Part shown: positions 8,041 through 16,640 of the stretch, piece after piece
How positions within the stretch are numbered: position 1 is the stretch's first letter
How the letters are laid out: the number at the start of each line of letters is the position of its first letter
Origin: Bordetella genomosp. 4
Lineage (GTDB): Bacteria > Pseudomonadota > Gammaproteobacteria > Burkholderiales > Burkholderiaceae_B
DNA length: 64,000 nt
NCBI RefSeq assembly: GCF_002261185.1
Contig: NZ_NEVQ01000001.1
Span: 310,001 to 374,000 of the forward strand
Direction of reading: 5' to 3'
The notes under the pieces: model-generated
The model's database searches: none
Told to the model about the DNA's origin: nothing
The model's input: only the letters and a program-made list of their open reading frames with translations
Program-made: the position numbers and the translations under genes

Positions 8041-9440
8041 GCGCCGCAGCACCGGACGAACCGGAACCTCGCGAAGAGCCTCGCCCCCGTCCTACATTGC
8101 CTGATGGCCTGCCCACACCACGGCGATATTGGGCGGCAGCTACAGTCCTGACGGGCATCAGCCTGTCGGTGCTGGATACCTCCATTGCCAATGTGGCGCT
8201 GCCCACCATTTCCGTCGATCTGCAGGCGCAGCCCTCGCAGGCGGTTTGGGTGGTCAACGCCTACAACTTGGCGGTGGTGATGCTGTTGCTGCCGTTGTCG
8301 GCGTTATCGGAGCGCATTGGGTTTCGGCGCATGTTTTCGATCGGCTTGGCCTTGTTCACCGTTGCGTCGTTATGCGGTGCAATCTCGACCTCGTTGTGGC
8401 AGCTGACCGCAGCGCGCGTCGTGCAGGGCATAGGCGCGGCTTCGTTGATGTGCATGTTCGGTGGCCTCGTGCGCAACATCTATCCGCTGCGCATGCTCGG
8501 GCGAGGTATCAGCATCAATGCTACCGCCGTGGCAGTCATGTCCGTCCTGGGGCCCACCATAGGCTCGGTGATCCTCGAGGTCGCACATTGGCGCTGGATC
8601 TTTGCCATTAATCTTCCCATCTGCATCGGCGTGATGTTTGGGCTACGTCACCTGCCTGAGGTTCCGCGCAGCAACATACGTCTGGATTGGCGCAGTGCCT
8701 TGCTATGCATGTTGACACTTGGCGTCTTTATTTCAGGCGTGGACACATTGGGCCAAAGCGCCTGGCGTGGTGTCTTGCTCATCGCGGTGGCGATTGTGGC
8801 GGGGTGCATACTGGTGCGTCGTGTGAGTCATCAACCCGCACCCCTGGTCCCTGTCGATCTGTTGCGGATTCGATCGGTCGCCTATGCGGTAGCAGCGTCC
8901 GCATGTACTTTCGCGGCACAGATGGCCTCGTTTGTGTCGCTGCCGTTTTATTTTCAACAAGTTCTGGGCCGGCCCTATCTAGAGGTCGGCATGCTGATGG
9001 GCGCGTGGCCCGTCGGTACTGCCATCGTCGCGCCATTGGCCGGCCGCATGTCCGATCGTTATTCGGCCGCCATGCTCAGTGGCGCGGGGGCGGCGGCCAT
9101 GGTGTTGGGGCTGGCCACCTTGGCATTCTTGCCGCTCAGTGCGAGTAATACCTGGATCATGGTTGCGATGTTCATTACGGGTATGGGCTTCGGTTTTTTC
9201 CAGACGCCCAATAACCGTGCCATGCTGTCCTCGGCCCCGCGCCAACGCAGCGGTGCCGCAGGCGGTATGCAGGCAACGACACGCGTGTTTGGCCAGAGTT
9301 TCGGTACGGCGTTGGTCGCTATCGCCTTTGGCATGGGCGGGGCTCACGGACCGTCTGTCGCCTTGATATTGGCAACCCTATGCGCGGCGCTGGCAATAGG
9401 CGTCAACACGGTACGGGCCAACAAGCTTCGGACAGATTGA
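8037..9440 (+). CDS. MFS transporter, DHA2 (EmrB/QacA) family
   Basis: 467-aa inner-membrane proton-driven transporter, probably a drug or metabolite exporter with about 14 membrane segments. The DHA2 motif C-like stretch [18 protein letters not shown] is near residue 45, followed by [20 protein letters not shown] and RIGFRRMF (motif A), then [14 protein letters not shown]. The first 35 residues are polar and rich in Pro/Glu/Arg, so they are cytoplasmic. The start is GTG at 8037, whose last two bases overlap the glmU stop (GTGA), implying translational coupling to glmU. No HlyD-like adaptor is beside it, so it likely works alone. The substrate cannot be read from sequence. Confidence 0.93.
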   Translation: MSAAAPDEPEPREEPRPRPTLPDGLPTPRRYWAAATVLTGISLSVLDTSIANVALPTISVDLQAQPSQAVWVVNAYNLAVVMLLLPLSALSERIGFRRMFSIGLALFTVASLCGAISTSLWQLTAARVVQGIGAASLMCMFGGLVRNIYPLRMLGRGISINATAVAVMSVLGPTIGSVILEVAHWRWIFAINLPICIGVMFGLRHLPEVPRSNIRLDWRSALLCMLTLGVFISGVDTLGQSAWRGVLLIAVAIVAGCILVRRVSHQPAPLVPVDLLRIRSVAYAVAASACTFAAQMASFVSLPFYFQQVLGRPYLEVGMLMGAWPVGTAIVAPLAGRMSDRYSAAMLSGAGAAAMVLGLATLAFLPLSASNTWIMVAMFITGMGFGFFQTPNNRAMLSSAPRQRSGAAGGMQATTRVFGQSFGTALVAIAFGMGGAHGPSVALILATLCAALAIGVNTVRANKLRTD

Positions 9441-9509
9441 AACGCAGGAGTATCCTCGGCGCATCGTCCTCCTATAATGCGCCGATATAGGCTTCCTTAG
9501 ACCCTGCGC

Positions 9510-10577
9510 ATGAAAATCCTGCAACTCAATTTTGAAAAAGGCTGGCGCGGCGGTGAACGTCAAACTCTGTATTGCATGCGCGCCTTTCGTGCTGCGGGCC
9601 ACGATGTAGAGGTGCTATGCCGTGCGGGCGCACCGCTGCAGGCACGTGCCGCCGAGGACGGCTTCGTCGCACACGGGGTACGCAACGTATTTGCGCAGCT
9701 CGCCTATCTGGCGCGTGCCGGCCATCGCTACGACATCATCCACGCGCAGACGGCCAATACCGTGACCTGGGCGGTGCTGACCAAGGCTCTGCATCGCCGC
9801 CCTGTCGTGTTCTCCCGTCGTACCTCATTCGTGGTCAAACCCAACGAAGAATGGAAGACCGGTGCCAAGTGGCGGCGTGTCGATTGCTTTGTCGCCATCA
9901 GCGAAATGGCCGCTTCCGAGCCGCGCCGCCTCGGTTTGCATCCCGTCATCATCCGCAGTGCGGTCGAGCCGCACACCATCGATACCGGCAACGTCGAGCG
10001 CCTGGTTGCCGAGTTGGGGCTGCAAGGTAAAAAGGTCTTGGCGACCTCAGCAGCGCTCATTCACGACAAAGATCCCATCACGCTGATCCGTGCCGTCGGC
10101 GAATTGGCTCGCACGCGTGACGACTTTGTTTTTGTGCACTTTGGCGCAGGAGGCGATCGCGAGGCGCAGGCTCGAGCAGAGGTCGAGGCACTCGGATTAC
10201 AAGATATCTATCTGTTTGCCGGCTTTCGTAAAGGCATCGAGGACTATTACAGCATCTTTGACGTCTTTGTCATGAGCTCGCTCGAAGAAGCCCTGGGCAG
10301 CAGTGTGCTCGACGCCTTTCTGCAGCGTGTGCCTGTGGTCTCAACCGACGCCGGGGGCCTGAAAGAAAGCCTCGCAGAGGGCCGTGGCGTGTTGTGCGCG
10401 GTGGGAGATGTGCAAGGCATGGCGCAAGGCATGGCCCGTTGCCTGGATGACGCGGCTTTTCGCGCCGACTGCACCCGACGCGCCTACGATTACGTGCGCA
10501 CCGAGCACGATGTCACCGAGATGGGACGGCGCTACCTCGCACAGTTCGACAGACTGCTGGCCTCACGTCGAGCGTGA
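9510..10577 (+). CDS. Glycosyltransferase family 4-type protein
   Basis: 355-aa GT-B fold sugar transferase. The N-terminal domain begins MKILQLNFEKGWRGGERQTL, which holds the glycine-rich GGxER-like turn seen in GT4 enzymes. The C-terminal nucleotide-sugar domain has HDKDPITLIRAVGEL, HFGAGGDRE and the acidic E-x7-E-like block SSLEEALGSSVLDAFLQ followed by VPVVSTDAGGLKE. No signal peptide or membrane span is seen, so it should act at the inner face of the membrane. It probably adds a sugar to a surface glycan or LPS core, but donor and acceptor are unknown. It stands alone between the MFS gene and the convergent Lrp gene. A TATAAT at 9473-9478 could be its -10 box, with no good -35. Confidence 0.88.
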   Translation: MKILQLNFEKGWRGGERQTLYCMRAFRAAGHDVEVLCRAGAPLQARAAEDGFVAHGVRNVFAQLAYLARAGHRYDIIHAQTANTVTWAVLTKALHRRPVVFSRRTSFVVKPNEEWKTGAKWRRVDCFVAISEMAASEPRRLGLHPVIIRSAVEPHTIDTGNVERLVAELGLQGKKVLATSAALIHDKDPITLIRAVGELARTRDDFVFVHFGAGGDREAQARAEVEALGLQDIYLFAGFRKGIEDYYSIFDVFVMSSLEEALGSSVLDAFLQRVPVVSTDAGGLKESLAEGRGVLCAVGDVQGMAQGMARCLDDAAFRADCTRRAYDYVRTEHDVTEMGRRYLAQFDRLLASRRA

Positions 10578-10583
10578 TCGACG

Positions 10584-11075
10584 CTATGCATCGGGTACTT
10601 CGACTCGTGTCTCGAACTTTGCCCGATGCACTGAAAAAAACGTGCGTACGTTGCGTACATTCGCCTGTGCCGTAAACGCCCGATGCACTAGCGCATGATA
10701 GGCGGGCATATCCCGCACCTGCACGATCACGACAAAATCTGGCCCTGTCGATACCCGATAGCATTGCTGTACAGCCTGTTCATCCATCAGGCTGCGTTCA
10801 AACGCTTCCAGACTTTCGGCCGCCTGCACATCGAGTGTGATTTCCACGATCGCCGTCAAACTGCTGCCCAGCTTTTCCGGCGCCAGGATAGCCACCTGCC
10901 GTGCGATCACACCAGATTCCACCAGTCGCCGCACCCGGCGCAGACAGGTCGGTGGCGATGCGTGCACCCGCGCCGCCAATTCCTGGTTCGTCAGCGCGCT
11001 GTCATGCTGCAGCTGATTCAGGATGCGGCGATCCAAATCATCCAGTTCAAGGGGGATGGAGTCATTGTCTTGCAT
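10584..11075 (-). CDS. Lrp/AsnC family transcriptional regulator
   Basis: 163 aa. The N-terminal HTH is clear (LDDLDRRILNQLQHDSALTN, then ELAARVHASPPTCLRRVRRL) and is followed by the ligand-binding RAM/AsnC domain (IVEITLDVQAAESLEAFE, VSTGPDFVVIVQVRDMPAY). Such regulators form octamers that sense amino acids. It reads divergently from glmS across 151 AT-rich bases that hold an ATTTCAT/ATGAAAT dyad. The ATG at 11075 was chosen because the eight codons before it (from a GTG) lie in that AT-rich control region; no strong ribosome site is seen, so the start is not firm. Its usual target would be itself and perhaps a nearby amino-acid gene, none of which is adjacent. Confidence 0.92.
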   Translation of the reverse strand: MQDNDSIPLELDDLDRRILNQLQHDSALTNQELAARVHASPPTCLRRVRRLVESGVIARQVAILAPEKLGSSLTAIVEITLDVQAAESLEAFERSLMDEQAVQQCYRVSTGPDFVVIVQVRDMPAYHALVHRAFTAQANVRNVRTFFSVHRAKFETRVEVPDA

Positions 11076-11138
11076 TTTTATTTCACAAATACATATCACA
11101 CGAAAATATATTTAATCACGTTTGTGTAAGAAAATAAG

Positions 11139-11157
11139 ATTTCATATGTAATGAAAT
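11139..11157. promoter_or_regulatory. Perfect dyad between lrp-type gene and glmS
   Basis: ATTTCAT-ATGTA-ATGAAAT, 7-base arms with a 5-base spacer, within a very AT-rich gap (11076-11226). Further half-sites ATTTCA (11085 region) and AATTTCAT (11167 region) flank it. This is the composition expected for an Lrp/AsnC binding site, so autoregulation is likely; control of glmS would follow from position. Inference only. Confidence 0.5.
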
Positions 11158-11226
11158 AAGGAAATCAAATTTCATTCCATCCGGCGCACAATCTGCCCCA
11201 TACCCCAATTATTGGAGATCCACCTT

Positions 11227-13059
11227 ATGTGCGGCATCGTTGGCGCCGTCGCTCAGCGCGACATTACCCCCATCCTGGTCGAGGGCCTGAAGCGGCTCGA
11301 ATACCGTGGCTACGATTCGTGCGGCGTCGCGCTGTACATGGACGGACATCTGCGCCGTACGCGCAGCACGCAGCGCGTCGCCGAGCTGGGCGATCAGATT
11401 GCTCAAGACAAACTGTCCGGCTTCACCGGCATCGCGCACACCCGTTGGGCCACCCACGGCGTGCCCGCCACGCATAACGCCCACCCGCACTTTTCTCATC
11501 TCGGTAATGACGAGCCGCGTATTGCACTGGTACACAACGGCATCATCGAGAATCACGATGAGTTGCGCGCCGAGCTGCAGGCCGCCGGCTATGTTTTCGA
11601 AAGCCAGACCGACACCGAGGTCATTGCTCATCTGGTCAATCACCTGTACAACGGCGACTTATTCGACGCTGTGCAACAGGCTGTCCGCCGCCTGCATGGC
11701 GCCTACGCGATCGCCGTGTTCTGCCGTGACGAACCGCACCGCGTGGTCGGCGCACGCCAGGGTTCGCCCTTGGTCGTTGGCGTAGGCCAGAACGAAAACT
11801 TCCTCGCCTCTGATGCCTTGGCCCTGGCTGGCACCACCGATCAGATCATCTATCTGGAAGACGGCGACGTCGTCGATCTGCAACTGTCGCGCGTCTGGAT
11901 CACCGACACCGAAGGCAAGCCCGTAGAACGTAAAGTTCATACCGTGCAGGTACACACTGGCGCTGCCGAGCTCGGCCCCTATCGCCACTACATGCAAAAA
12001 GAGATCTTCGAGCAGCCGCGCGCAGTGGGCGATACCTTGCAAGACATCGAGACCATCACGCCCGAGCTATTCGGCGACGAGGCGTACAAGGTCTTCAAAG
12101 ACATCGATTCGCTGCTGATTCTGGCGTGCGGCACCAGCTACTACGCCGGGTTGACAGCCAAGTACTGGATCGAATCCGTCGCAAAGATTCCCGTCGCCGT
12201 CGAGATCGCCAGCGAGTATCGCTATCGCGACAGCGTGCCCAACCCGCGTTCGCTGGTCGTCACCATCTCGCAATCCGGCGAGACGGCCGACACGCTGGCC
12301 GCGTTGAAACACGCTCGTTCGCTGGGCATGGAGCACACGCTGACCATCTGCAACGTGGCCACCAGCGCGATGGTGCGTGAATGCAAGCTGTCATACATCA
12401 CGCGCGCGGGTGTAGAGATCGGCGTTGCATCGACCAAGGCCTTCACCACGCAATTGACCGCCTTGTTCTTGCTGACGCTGGCCTTGGCCCAAGTGCGCGG
12501 CACACTGAATGCCGAACAAGAAGCCGAGCATCTGAAAGCCTTGCGTCACTTGCCCGTCGCAATCGGTTCAGTGTTGGCGCTCGAGCCTCAGATCATGGCG
12601 TGGGCCGATCGCTTTGCGACCAAGGAAAACGCCTTGTTCCTCGGACGCGGCATGCATTATCCCATCGCGCTGGAAGGCGCGCTGAAGCTGAAAGAAATCA
12701 GCTACATCCACGCCGAGGCCTATCCGGCTGGTGAGCTCAAGCACGGCCCGCTGGCATTGGTCACCGAACATATGCCCGTCGTGACCATCGCCCCGCGCGA
12801 TGCCTTGCTTGAGAAACTGAAATCCAACATGCAGGAAGTCCGCGCCCGCGGCGGTGAGTTGTATGTGTTTGCCGATGCCGACAGCCGTATTACCAATGCC
12901 GAAGGCATGCACGTGATCCGTATGCCGGAACACTATGGCGTGTTGTCGCCGATCCTGCATACGATCCCGCTGCAGTTGTTGTCGTATCACACGGCATGCG
13001 CGCGTGGGACCGATGTGGATAAGCCGCGGAATCTGGCCAAGAGTGTGACGGTGGAGTGA
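11227..13059 (+). CDS. glmS: Glutamine-fructose-6-phosphate aminotransferase (isomerizing)
   Basis: Cytoplasmic enzyme that converts fructose-6-P and glutamine to glucosamine-6-P, first step toward UDP-GlcNAc. 610 aa, normal length. Start ATG 11227 gives the required MCGIVGAV, so Cys2 becomes the N-terminal nucleophile after Met removal; a start five codons earlier would abolish this. The glutaminase domain has [18 protein letters not shown]. The two SIS domains carry [28 protein letters not shown] and [20 protein letters not shown], and the protein ends with AKSVTVE. GGAG lies about 9 bases upstream of the start. No glmS ribozyme-like leader is expected or seen in the 150-base gap. Confidence 0.98.
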   Translation: MCGIVGAVAQRDITPILVEGLKRLEYRGYDSCGVALYMDGHLRRTRSTQRVAELGDQIAQDKLSGFTGIAHTRWATHGVPATHNAHPHFSHLGNDEPRIALVHNGIIENHDELRAELQAAGYVFESQTDTEVIAHLVNHLYNGDLFDAVQQAVRRLHGAYAIAVFCRDEPHRVVGARQGSPLVVGVGQNENFLASDALALAGTTDQIIYLEDGDVVDLQLSRVWITDTEGKPVERKVHTVQVHTGAAELGPYRHYMQKEIFEQPRAVGDTLQDIETITPELFGDEAYKVFKDIDSLLILACGTSYYAGLTAKYWIESVAKIPVAVEIASEYRYRDSVPNPRSLVVTISQSGETADTLAALKHARSLGMEHTLTICNVATSAMVRECKLSYITRAGVEIGVASTKAFTTQLTALFLLTLALAQVRGTLNAEQEAEHLKALRHLPVAIGSVLALEPQIMAWADRFATKENALFLGRGMHYPIALEGALKLKEISYIHAEAYPAGELKHGPLALVTEHMPVVTIAPRDALLEKLKSNMQEVRARGGELYVFADADSRITNAEGMHVIRMPEHYGVLSPILHTIPLQLLSYHTACARGTDVDKPRNLAKSVTVE

Positions 13060-13478
13060 TCTGGGCGAGGTAGCGGCGATGTGTGAAAACGATAAATAAA
13101 GTCGGTTGCGTTTGGTACAGCGCTCTTTCTCATCTATTTCGCATGCGTAGTGGGGTGCAAGACATCCTCGTCGGCGTAGATTCCGACGAGGGCCTGCTTT
13201 CAAAACCGACGAACGTATAGCATCACATCTCGCGTGCCAATCGGTACGCCACCTGTATGCGCGTGGTATCGCCTCGCTGCAAACATCGGAACAAAAGCGA
13301 CTCGCCGCTGTTGCCAACCTGCTGCGCAAACGGTTGTCGGCACGTGCGCTATTTAACGCAGCTCATCATGGCATTCCAATCCGGAATGAGCATGTCCACT
13401 TTTCATCTCCGTCTACCGATCTTCATGACATAGTGAAGGCTCATCAAAAAGCAAAACCGGATATCGGAGGAGAACACC
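13060..13478. other. 419-base region without an intact gene
   Basis: No convincing complete gene. It starts with the glmS 3' flank and a perfect inverted repeat (13166-13191). From 13221 to about 13346 one frame reads as plausible protein, with VRHLYARGIASLQTSEQKRL and LAAVANLLRKRLSAR, which looks like the helical C-terminus of a MarR-type regulator, but I find no matching N-terminal HTH or start in frame. It may be a decayed regulator gene or chance. The last 25 bases carry the ribosome site (GGAGGAG) of the Bug gene at 13479. Confidence 0.4.
13166..13191. terminator. Hairpin downstream of glmS
   Basis: CCTCGTCGG (13166-13174) and CCGACGAGG (13183-13191) form a perfect 9-base-pair stem with an 8-base loop, 107 bases after the glmS stop. 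Only a weak T-rich stretch follows (CTGCTTTC), so it may be an imperfect terminator or an mRNA 3' stabiliser. Confidence 0.45.
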
Positions 13479-14495
13479 ATGAAGCTGCATCCCAACAGTC
13501 GGGCTACTCGTACGCAACGTCCGTGGGCGAGCCTGTCAGCCGTATTTCTGATTTTGGCGTGCTTCGGCCTTTCGCCTGTCGCGGCGGCCGCGCCGTCAGA
13601 ATGGCCGTCCAAGCCCGTACGCCTCGTGGTTCCCTATGCACCCGGCGGCATTGCCGATATCGCTGCGCGCTCGGCCGCGCAAAAGATGGCCGAGCAGACC
13701 GGCCAGCCTTTCGTAGTCGAGAACAAACCTGGCGCTGATACGCGCATTGGCACGGAATATGTTGCCCGTGCCAAGGGGGATGCGTACGTCCTGTTGCTGG
13801 CCGGTGGCGGCTTTGCTGTCAACAATGCCTTGTTCGACAATCTGCCTTATGACACGGTCCGTGACTTTGTACCCGTCGGCCTGGTCGTGTCCAATCCTTT
13901 GTTGCTGGTGACGGCCGCCGACAAGCCCTATCAGAACGTTGGCGATCTGGTGCAGGCCGCCAAGAAAGGTGAGGTCATTACGCTGGCCTCCGGTGGGCGT
14001 GGCACGCTCAGTCATATGTCCATGGAGCTGTTGGCGTCGTCGACCGGGGTGCCCATTACGCATGTGCCCTACAAGGGTGGTTCGGCGCATACTGCCGATG
14101 TGGTCAGCGGGCTAGTGTCGGGTATCTTCGAGAACCCCAGTTCGGCCTTACCGTTGGTGCGTTCAGGCAAGTACAAGCCCTTGGCCGTGACCGGTGCGCA
14201 GCGCAACTCGGCGTTGCCGGACGTGCCGACGGTGATGGAAAGTGGTGTAGAGGGCTTCGAAGTGATTAACTGGTTTGGCATGTTTGCACCGGCAGGCATC
14301 GAGCCGGCAACTGCTCAGCAGATGGCGGCTGTGTTAGAGCGGGCGCTGCAGGATGAGTCTTTGCGCACGCGTTTTTCCAGCGAGGGGGTGACGGTCGGCG
14401 GCCCGCTCGGATCTGAGTTTGGCAGTTTTGTGGCTGACGAAACCAAGAAATGGGCCACCATCGTGGAAAGCAGGAATATCCGTGACAACCAATAG
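13479..14495 (+). CDS. Bug/TctC family tripartite tricarboxylate receptor
   Basis: 338-aa periplasmic binding protein. Signal peptide: basic start with hydrophobic core LSAVFLILACFGL, cleavage near AAAAP (about residue 38). The mature start PSEWPSKPVRLVVPYAPGG is the Bug family signature, followed by VVENKPGADTRIGTEYV and THVPYKGGSAHTADVVSG. A strong ribosome site (GGAGGAG) precedes ATG 13479. It is immediately followed by a carboxylesterase-like gene (start one base after the stop, or overlapping if GTG 14482 is used), so the receptor probably binds a compound that the esterase hydrolyses, such as a carboxylate ester or its product. No TctA/TctB genes nearby. Divergently arranged regulators are 1 kb away, not adjacent. 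Confidence 0.93.
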   Translation: MKLHPNSRATRTQRPWASLSAVFLILACFGLSPVAAAAPSEWPSKPVRLVVPYAPGGIADIAARSAAQKMAEQTGQPFVVENKPGADTRIGTEYVARAKGDAYVLLLAGGGFAVNNALFDNLPYDTVRDFVPVGLVVSNPLLLVTAADKPYQNVGDLVQAAKKGEVITLASGGRGTLSHMSMELLASSTGVPITHVPYKGGSAHTADVVSGLVSGIFENPSSALPLVRSGKYKPLAVTGAQRNSALPDVPTVMESGVEGFEVINWFGMFAPAGIEPATAQQMAAVLERALQDESLRTRFSSEGVTVGGPLGSEFGSFVADETKKWATIVESRNIRDNQ

Positions 14496-14496
14496 C

Positions 14497-15459
14497 ATGA
14501 GCGTTTCCTTGGGTGGCCTTGATGCCGAACTGCATGCTTTTCTGCAGAAAGTAAGCAACCTGGACGCCAGTCTGATCGACAGCGGTCTGGATGATACGCA
14601 GCGTCGCCGGCACGTGAGCGAGCTAATTGCGCTGGCCTTACCGTCGCCGCCGGATATGGGTGTTGCGCGTCGCGACACTTATATCGGTGCGGCGGGCCGG
14701 GAGATTCCCGTGCGGCTGTATCTACCGCCAGGTGGGCAGGCCACTCGTCGTCGGCTGATGGTGTATTTTCATGGTGGCGGTTGGATGGTGGGCAGTGTGG
14801 CGACCCACGATGCGCTGTGTGCACAACTGGCTCTGGAATTGGGTTACGTCGTGGCGAGTGTGCATTACCGTCGCGCGCCGGAGAATCCCTTTCCGGCGCC
14901 GTTGGACGATGGCTGGGAGGCGGTGCGCTGGCTGTCGAAGCATGGTGGATTGTTCGGCGCCGACCCGCAGACGCCGCTGGCGCTTGGCGGTGATAGCGCC
15001 GGGGCGCACCTCGCTCTGGGCTGCGCCATGCAAGCCAGCGATCAGGGCGATCCTGCCATTGATCGCTTGCTGCTGTTCTATCCGCCTGTGCACAGGCATG
15101 CGGATACGCCTAGTCTGCGCGAGTTCGACCGTGGCCCCGGATTGTCGACCGCCACAATGCGCCATTTCTGGGATGCCTACATCGGTGATCCGCACAAACA
15201 TGCAGACGATCCGCGCTTGCATCTCGATCTCTGGACGCGGCCGGCATCTCTTCCTCCGGCCGTCATCATGACCGCTGCCTGCGATATTCTGCGCGATGAA
15301 GGCGAAGCCTATGCACACCGGCTTGCTGAAGGTGGACTCAAAGTGGTTCTGTTGCGCGCGGCGGCCATGCCACATGGTTTTGCGCGCATGCTCACAGCCA
15401 GCGCCCAGGCTCGCGCGCACGTGAGGCAGGCATGCGTCGAATTGCTGGCGCTGGTCTAG
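14497..15459 (+). CDS. Alpha/beta hydrolase fold-3 (HSL/family IV) esterase
   Basis: Cytoplasmic carboxylesterase of the hormone-sensitive lipase family, 320 aa from this start. The oxyanion-hole motif is FHGGGW (92-96), the nucleophile elbow is GGDSAGAH with Ser167, and the other catalytic residues fit Asp263 (ACDILRDEG) and His293 (MPHGFARM). No signal peptide is seen. The ATG at 14497 begins one base after the stop of the Bug gene. An in-frame GTG at 14482 has a better ribosome site (AGGA, 6 bases upstream) and would overlap the Bug stop by 14 bases, adding five residues; either start implies tight coupling to the receptor gene. The substrate is unknown; a small acyl ester is likely for the family. 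Confidence 0.9.
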   Translation: MSVSLGGLDAELHAFLQKVSNLDASLIDSGLDDTQRRRHVSELIALALPSPPDMGVARRDTYIGAAGREIPVRLYLPPGGQATRRRLMVYFHGGGWMVGSVATHDALCAQLALELGYVVASVHYRRAPENPFPAPLDDGWEAVRWLSKHGGLFGADPQTPLALGGDSAGAHLALGCAMQASDQGDPAIDRLLLFYPPVHRHADTPSLREFDRGPGLSTATMRHFWDAYIGDPHKHADDPRLHLDLWTRPASLPPAVIMTAACDILRDEGEAYAHRLAEGGLKVVLLRAAAMPHGFARMLTASAQARAHVRQACVELLALV

Positions 15460-15500
15460 CCATACTGCTCAGATCGGTACACCAACCACATTTTCGAGTC

Positions 15501-15534
15501 GCACAGTATCCCGAACGAGGCCGGGATACTGTGC
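15501..15534. terminator. Perfect 13-bp inverted repeat between convergent genes
   Basis: GCACAGTATCCCG (15501-15513) and CGGGATACTGTGC (15522-15534) form a perfect 13-base-pair stem with an 8-base loop. It sits between the convergent esterase and LysR genes and touches the LysR stop codon. It probably ends transcription from both sides, although neither side has a proper T-run. Confidence 0.6.
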
Positions 15535-16503
15535 TCACCGCCTTGCTTTGCTGCCGCTGTAGTGCACTCTCGTCGTCACGTTTTTTAGCCATTCGCTGGC
15601 TAACTCGTCAGCGCGCGCCTTAAGCCAATCTCCCACTTGGCGCAGCGCGCCGGCTGCGCCGACGGAGCCATCTCGCAGCACCAGGTAGTAACCGCTGCTG
15701 CCCAGCATCACTTCATCGAAAGGTGCAACCAGTTCGCCGTTGGCCAGCACCTTACGCACTAGCAGCCTGGGCACGATGCCGATACCCAGTTGTGCCTGAA
15801 TGGCTTCGATCATTACCGAATAGTGGTCGTAGAACTGACCATCTTGGGTGGGCGAGAAACCGGCATTCATCGCTAAAGCCCATTCCGACCATGCGGCGGG
15901 GTAGAGCGTGTGACTGAAGCGGCGCATATGCGCGAGATCGGCGGGCGTGCGCAGTGCCTGTCGCTCCAGTAGTGCGGGGCTGGCCACCACGCACATCTCG
16001 CGGCCGAACAGATAGCGCGCCCAAACGCCCTGACCGATGCCAGCGCCAAAACGGATCTCCGCATCCAGGTCTAAGCGGGGCGACCGGGCGCTCAATAGAC
16101 GCGGCGTGAGCCGCAGGTCTATATCGGGGTGCTCGAGTTCAAAGCGCGGTAGTAAGGCAATCAGCCAATACTGCAGCACGGCGGGCGGTGCCAGCAAGCT
16201 GATGACGGTCTGCTCAGTATGGGGTTGGGCGATGCGCTGCGCTGCGCGGGTGATCTGATCCAGCGGGGGTTCGATGGCTTCTAGGAACTGTTGGCCTGCT
16301 TCGGTAAGGGTCACGCCGCCCGAGCGGGTCAGCAGCGGCACGCCCAGTTGCGACTCCAGCAGACCGATATGTTTGCTCACCGCGCTTTGTGTGAGATGCA
16401 CAGACTCTGCCGCGCGTGTGAAGCTGCCCAGGCGCGCAACCGCTACGAACACGTGTAGCGTGGTCAGAGAGAAAGACGGACGGTTACGGCTTGCAGGGTA
16501 CAT
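15535..16503 (-). CDS. LysR family transcriptional regulator
   Basis: 322 aa. N-terminal HTH: FSLTTLHVFVAVARLGSFTR followed by AAESVHLTQSAVSKHIGLLE. The C-terminal effector domain has EAIQAQLGIGIVPRLLVRKV near residue 235, as in GcvA-like LysR proteins. ATG 16503 gives a 9-residue polar lead before the HTH. It is convergent with the esterase gene and divergent from the MerR gene at 16641; the 137-base gap between them would hold both promoters. Its target is not clear: the Bug-esterase pair is the nearest catabolic unit, but it does not share a promoter region with this gene. Confidence 0.92.
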   Translation of the reverse strand: MYPASRNRPSFSLTTLHVFVAVARLGSFTRAAESVHLTQSAVSKHIGLLESQLGVPLLTRSGGVTLTEAGQQFLEAIEPPLDQITRAAQRIAQPHTEQTVISLLAPPAVLQYWLIALLPRFELEHPDIDLRLTPRLLSARSPRLDLDAEIRFGAGIGQGVWARYLFGREMCVVASPALLERQALRTPADLAHMRRFSHTLYPAAWSEWALAMNAGFSPTQDGQFYDHYSVMIEAIQAQLGIGIVPRLLVRKVLANGELVAPFDEVMLGSSGYYLVLRDGSVGAAGALRQVGDWLKARADELASEWLKNVTTRVHYSGSKARR

Positions 16504-16640
16504 AGACTAGGCAGGTTTCTTCACGTGGGTAGTTTCGATTAATTTGGGTAAACAACGCTAGTGTGAACAACTCTTGAGTTACAAATAAGATTGTAAAAAT
16601 CGCGCCGTGCCGAGATACTTCGAGTAGCAACAGACAAACC

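Noticed and set aside
9437-9478. TTGAAA and TATAAT as a promoter for the glycosyltransferase
   Set aside because: The spacer is about 30 bases, too long for a standard promoter; only the -10 is mentioned.
12568-13329. A 253-codon open frame antisense to the end of glmS
   Set aside because: It mirrors a well-supported gene, has no start signal and looks like non-coding composition.
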